Assembly (NCBI RefSeq): GCF_021010575.1
Contig: NZ_JAJNAG010000019.1
Span: forward strand, 1 to 64,000
DNA length: 64,000 nt
Reading direction: 5' to 3'
Origin: Limnobaculum eriocheiris
Lineage (GTDB): Bacteria > Pseudomonadota > Gammaproteobacteria > Enterobacterales > Enterobacteriaceae
Part shown: piece after piece, positions 60,531-64,000 of the stretch
How the letters are laid out: each line of letters starts with the position of its first letter
Position numbering within the stretch: the stretch's first letter is position 1
The notes under the pieces: model-generated
What the model saw: the letters and a program-made list of their open reading frames with translations, nothing else
Told to the model about the DNA's origin: nothing
Database searches by the model: none
Position numbers and translations under genes: made by a program

Positions 60531-61571
60531 TTATAAATCCCGCAAGAGATTCTGATACTCACCCAAATCCCCCAGATTCTGCTTCACCCACTCAGGATTA
60601 TAATAAGTATCCAAATACCGTTCGCCACTGTCACACAGTAGTGTCACTATTGCGCCGCTCTCACCTTTATCGCGCATCCGTTTCATCAACTGTAAAGCTC
60701 CCCATACATTGGTGCCGGTAGAGGCGCCGGTTTTACGACCGAGGATCTTTTCCAGCCAGAGAATGGTAGCAATACTGGCGGCATCAGGAACCTGTATCAT
60801 TTCGTCAATGACTTGTGGAATAAATGAAGGTTCCACGCGCGGTCGGCCAATACCTTCAATGCGACTGCCACAGTGGGCAGATGGTGTACGGTCACCCGTT
60901 TGGTAATAGTTATAAAACACCGAGTTTTCCGGATCGACCACCACCAATCGGGTATCGTGTCCCTGATAACGAATATAACGCCCCAGCGTTGCAGAGGTAC
61001 CTCCGGTACCGGCGCTCATCACGATATAGTCAGGAATGGTACGAGGCTCGCGCTGCATCTGACGGAAGATACTGTCAGCGATATTATTATTACCGCGCCA
61101 GTCGGTTGCCCGTTCGGCATAGGTAAACTGGTCCATATAGTGGCCGTTAAGCTCTTTTGCCAAACGTTCTGAAGCTTCGTAAATTTCTGATGGGTGTTTC
61201 ACAAAATGGCAGCGACCACCGTAAAACTCAATTAACTCTATTTTACGTTTGGCGGTGCAGTCTGGCATAACGGCAATAAACGGCAGGCCCAGTAAGCGTG
61301 CAAAATAGGCTTCAGATACCGCAGTACTGCCCGATGAAGCCTCAATAATGGTAGTATCCTGTTTGATCCAACCGTTAGACAGGCCGTATAAAAATAGTGA
61401 ACGAGCCAGACGATGTTTCAGGCTACCGGTAGGATGGGTGCTTTCGTCTTTCAGATAGAGATGAATGCCGGGAAACTGTGGTAACTGCATACGGATCAAG
61501 TGCGTATCGGCGGAGCGTTGAAAATCGGCTTCTATCTCACTGATAGCCTGTTTTACCCATTGGCGATTCAT
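60531..61571 (-). CDS. ccdA: PLP-dependent cysteine desulfhydrase / cysteine synthase-like protein
   Basis: 346-residue fold-type II PLP enzyme. The PLP lysine is in [20 protein letters not shown]; substrate loop [20 protein letters not shown]; phosphate loop [20 protein letters not shown]-terminal [20 protein letters not shown]. The family is annotated cysteine synthase-like. The homologous gene pair with a YbaO-type regulator in Pantoea (ccdA-ccdR) is reported to degrade cysteine and confer cysteine resistance, and the arrangement is the same here. The symbol rests on that context; substrate is inferred. Confidence 0.8.
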   Translation of the reverse strand: MNRQWVKQAISEIEADFQRSADTHLIRMQLPQFPGIHLYLKDESTHPTGSLKHRLARSLFLYGLSNGWIKQDTTIIEASSGSTAVSEAYFARLLGLPFIAVMPDCTAKRKIELIEFYGGRCHFVKHPSEIYEASERLAKELNGHYMDQFTYAERATDWRGNNNIADSIFRQMQREPRTIPDYIVMSAGTGGTSATLGRYIRYQGHDTRLVVVDPENSVFYNYYQTGDRTPSAHCGSRIEGIGRPRVEPSFIPQVIDEMIQVPDAASIATILWLEKILGRKTGASTGTNVWGALQLMKRMRDKGESGAIVTLLCDSGERYLDTYYNPEWVKQNLGDLGEYQNLLRDL

Positions 61572-61717
61572 ATTCTTTTCCTCTGATAATCTGTTAATAA
61601 CCTGCCAGGCAGGTTTTGATTCTATACTGATAGATTAACCGCGTTGACAGAAAAAATTATTGCTATTTTTACTGTATAATAATCATATGATAGAAAATAT
61701 TTCTCTCCGGGGCCGAT
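61572..61717. promoter_or_regulatory. Divergent ccdA / decR promoter region
   Basis: 146 bases, AT-rich. A TATAAT box at 61675-61680 fits decR. Short dyads such as AGAAAATATTTCT (about 61693-61705) could be sites for the Lrp-type regulator. Inferred only from context. Confidence 0.45.
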
Positions 61718-62191
61718 GTGTTAGATAAAATTGACCGAAAAATACTGACTCTGTTACAAAAGGATTGCACTTTGTCGCTTCAGACGCTGGCGGATGAGGT
61801 CAGCCTGACTTCCACACCCTGCTGGAAACGCCTGAAAAGACTGGAAGACGAGGGGTATATTCGTCATAAAGTGGCACTGCTGGATGCAGAAAAGCTGGGG
61901 TTGAGCCTGACTGCGTTTGTACTGATAAAAACGCAGTGTCACAGCCGTGACTGGTATCAAAGCTTTGTCGATAGTGTAGAAGATATGCCTGAAGTAATGG
62001 CTTTTTACCGCATGGCCGGTGAGTATGACTATCTGATGCGCGTTCAGGTTGCTGATATGAAGAGTTTTGATAACTTTTATAAACGGCTGGTCAATAGCGT
62101 AAGTGGACTCAGCGATGTGACTTCCAGCTTTGCGATGGAAGAAATTAAGCTCACCACCTGCTTACCTATTGCGGAACAGGATAATTTTTAG
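61718..62191 (+). CDS. decR: Lrp/AsnC-family cysteine-responsive regulator DecR (YbaO/CcdR)
   Basis: 157 residues. N-terminal winged helix-turn-helix ([40 protein letters not shown]), then the ligand-binding RAM domain with [20 protein letters not shown] and [21 protein letters not shown]. coli DecR activates a cysteine-detoxifying desulfidase; here the likely target is the divergent PLP enzyme. The start is a GTG at 61718; an ATG two bases earlier is out of frame and stops at once. Confidence 0.92.
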   Translation: MLDKIDRKILTLLQKDCTLSLQTLADEVSLTSTPCWKRLKRLEDEGYIRHKVALLDAEKLGLSLTAFVLIKTQCHSRDWYQSFVDSVEDMPEVMAFYRMAGEYDYLMRVQVADMKSFDNFYKRLVNSVSGLSDVTSSFAMEEIKLTTCLPIAEQDNF

Positions 62192-62311
62192 CAACCAAAT
62201 GAGAAATAGTTGCATTTGGGCAGGCTGAAAATGGTATTCTTTCGCCGCTGATTTTATTGAATTTAAACGAATGCAGTCACCCGATGATTGCCTGATGACC
62301 GGATTAATATA

Positions 62312-64000
62312 GTGAAACTGTTCTCTCAACTGCGCTGGTTTTTTGTTTTACAGTGGAAACGCTATTTAGGTGCAGTGACACTTCTTATCACTATTGCCCT
62401 GATGCAGCTGTTGCCTCCTAAGCTGGTGGGTACCATCGTTGACGGCATTACCCATCGTCAGATGGATGGTTATACCCTAATGATGTGGGTTGGTCTGATT
62501 GTCGGTACTGCCGTTGTTATCTACTTGCTGCGCTACGTATGGCGTGTACTGCTATTTGGTGCTTCTTATCTACTGGCGGTTGAACTACGCAATAATTTTT
62601 ATCGCCAATTGAGCCGCCAGCATCCCAATTTTTATTTGCGCCACCGTACCGGTGACTTAATTGCCAGAGCAACCAATGATGTGGATCGGGTGGTGTTTGC
62701 TGCCGGAGAAGGGGTATTAACTCTGGTGGATTCGCTGGTGATGGGCTGTGCGGTGCTGGTGGTGATGAGCGTTCAAATTAGCTGGCAATTAACGCTACTC
62801 TCTCTATTGCCAATGCCAATTATGGCCATTTTTATTAAACGTTATGGTGATGAGCTGCATAATCGCTTTCGGGTGGCGCAGGCTGCTTTTTCATCATTAA
62901 ATGACCGTACTCAGGAGAGCCTGACCAGCATCAGAATGATCAAGTCATTTGGTCTGGAAAATTACCAGTCAAAGCTGTTTTCTGAGGTTGCTACCGATGC
63001 GGGCTATAAAAATATGCGGGTGGCGAGAGTTGATGCCCGCTTTGACCCGACCATCTATCTGGCGGTTGCCTGCGCGAATATGCTGGCGATTGGCGGCGGT
63101 AGCTGGATGGTGATTAATAATCAAATGACGCTGGGGCAGCTAACCAGTTTTGTGATGTATTTGGGTCTGATGATTTGGCCGATGCTGGCGCTGGCCTGGA
63201 TGTTTAATATTGTTGAACGGGGAAGTGCGGCTTACGGGCGTATTTCCGGTCTGCTGGAAGAGCAACCGGAAGTGGTCGATGGTGAGCTGAATTTACCTCT
63301 GGAGCGCGGCGTACTGGATATTAACATTCAACGTTTTCATTATCCGCTGACGGAAAAAGCTTCACTGGAAGATATCCATGCCCGCCTGGAGCCGGGGAAA
63401 ACCCTGGGGCTATGTGGTCCTACCGGTTCCGGTAAAAGTTCGCTGCTGGCGCTGATTCAACGTCAGTTTGACGTTACCGAAGGGGATATTTGCTATCACT
63501 CATTACCGCTACGGCAGGTAAAGCTGGATGAATGGCGTGCCCGTTTATCTGTGGTAAGCCAGATGCCGTTTCTGTTTTCCGCCACCATCGCTGAAAATAT
63601 TGCGCTGGGTTACCCGCAGGCTACGCAGGATGAGATTGAACATGCTGCTGCGTTGGCCTGTGTACATGAAGATATTTTGAACCTGTCGCAGGGATATCAA
63701 ACCGAAGTTGGTGAGCGCGGAGTGATGTTATCCGGCGGACAGAAACAGCGAATAGCCATTGCCAGAGCGTTATTGATGGAAAGTGAAATATTGATTCTTG
63801 ATGATGCCCTTTCTGCGGTAGATGGTCGTACCGAGTATCAGATCCTGCAAAATCTACGTCAGTGGGGGAAAGATCGCACTTTAATTATCAGTGCACATCG
63901 ACTTTCCGGATTGCTGTATGCCAATGAAATTCTGGTACTGCAGGATGGTCGGGTAGTCCAACGGGGTTCTCATTCAGCGCTGGTGGAACAGACAGGATGG
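62312..64000 (+). CDS. mdlA: Multidrug ABC exporter half-transporter MdlA (3' end beyond window)
   Basis: 563 codons from a GTG at 62312 to the window end, no stop. It aligns with E. coli MdlA throughout. The transmembrane domain contains [40 protein letters not shown] and [12 protein letters not shown]. The ATPase domain has Walker [14 protein letters not shown], signature [20 protein letters not shown], Walker [16 protein letters not shown] and H-loop IISAHRLS. Expected to pair with MdlB. It lies 120 bases after decR, the order found in E. coli (ybaO-mdlA-mdlB). About 30 residues are missing at the C-terminus. Confidence 0.96.
   Translation, partial: MKLFSQLRWFFVLQWKRYLGAVTLLITIALMQLLPPKLVGTIVDGITHRQMDGYTLMMWVGLIVGTAVVIYLLRYVWRVLLFGASYLLAVELRNNFYRQLSRQHPNFYLRHRTGDLIARATNDVDRVVFAAGEGVLTLVDSLVMGCAVLVVMSVQISWQLTLLSLLPMPIMAIFIKRYGDELHNRFRVAQAAFSSLNDRTQESLTSIRMIKSFGLENYQSKLFSEVATDAGYKNMRVARVDARFDPTIYLAVACANMLAIGGGSWMVINNQMTLGQLTSFVMYLGLMIWPMLALAWMFNIVERGSAAYGRISGLLEEQPEVVDGELNLPLERGVLDINIQRFHYPLTEKASLEDIHARLEPGKTLGLCGPTGSGKSSLLALIQRQFDVTEGDICYHSLPLRQVKLDEWRARLSVVSQMPFLFSATIAENIALGYPQATQDEIEHAAALACVHEDILNLSQGYQTEVGERGVMLSGGQKQRIAIARALLMESEILILDDALSAVDGRTEYQILQNLRQWGKDRTLIISAHRLSGLLYANEILVLQDGRVVQRGSHSALVEQTGW

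Overview
The window is chromosomal DNA of an enterobacterium. Every recognisable housekeeping gene reads as a close relative of an Escherichia coli/Yersinia protein, and several blocks keep E. coli gene order: malGFE/malK-lamB-malM, malPQ/malT, and mlaA-fadL-yfcZ-sixA-smrB-prmB-aroC-mepA-yfcA-epmC-yfcL-mnmC-fabB. The order is rearranged elsewhere (malM next to malQ; argW next to ccm without nap; fabB-rhtA-ccdA-decR-mdlA) and fadIJ is missing from its usual place. This points to a deeper-branching Enterobacterales lineage; Budviciaceae (Budvicia/Pragia/Limnobaculum-like) is my best guess, an inference only.

Layout. 1-126: left end of an IS1-family element. 147-16058: a nearly complete maltose/maltodextrin regulon (malG, malF, malE reverse; malK, lamB, malM forward; malQ, malP reverse; malT forward), with CRP and MalT sites between malE and malK and MalT-like boxes between malP and malT. 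A palindrome-rich, non-coding stretch lies between malM and malQ. 16519-30130: a giant type Va autotransporter adhesin locus of about 13.6 kb. It is split into two frames by a lesion near 18,970 and carries nine tandem modules of about 1,095 bp in the passenger, followed by an autochaperone-like region and a C-terminal beta-barrel. 30660-31259: an orphan caiE. 31.4-39.4 kb: an accessory island ending at the 3' end of tRNA-Arg(CCT) (argW). It holds a 9-bp tandem repeat, two small or decayed genes of unknown function, an intact three-gene operon of a TerB-domain protein, a DUF2791/BrxD-type ATPase and an Lhr-like helicase (composition of the Shango anti-phage system), and a decayed IS481-family transposase.

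39735-46729: the cytochrome c maturation operon ccmABCDEFGHI, with ccmH and ccmI as separate genes. 46761-59303: the conserved lipid/translation/cell-wall block: mlaA, fadL (FadR-like operator), yfcZ, sixA, a decayed tyrosine-phosphatase fragment, smrB, prmB, aroC, mepA, yfcA, epmC, yfcL, mnmC and fabB (overlapping FadR/FabR operators). 59487-64000: rhtA, a cysteine desulfhydrase-like gene (ccdA-like) divergent from its Lrp-family regulator (decR/ccdR), and the 5' 563 codons of mdlA, cut by the window end.

Main points for a second look: the TerB-ATPase-helicase operon and the unknown genes immediately upstream of it in a tRNA-bounded island; the modular, frame-broken giant adhesin; and several small repeats and RNA structures in intergenic regions.
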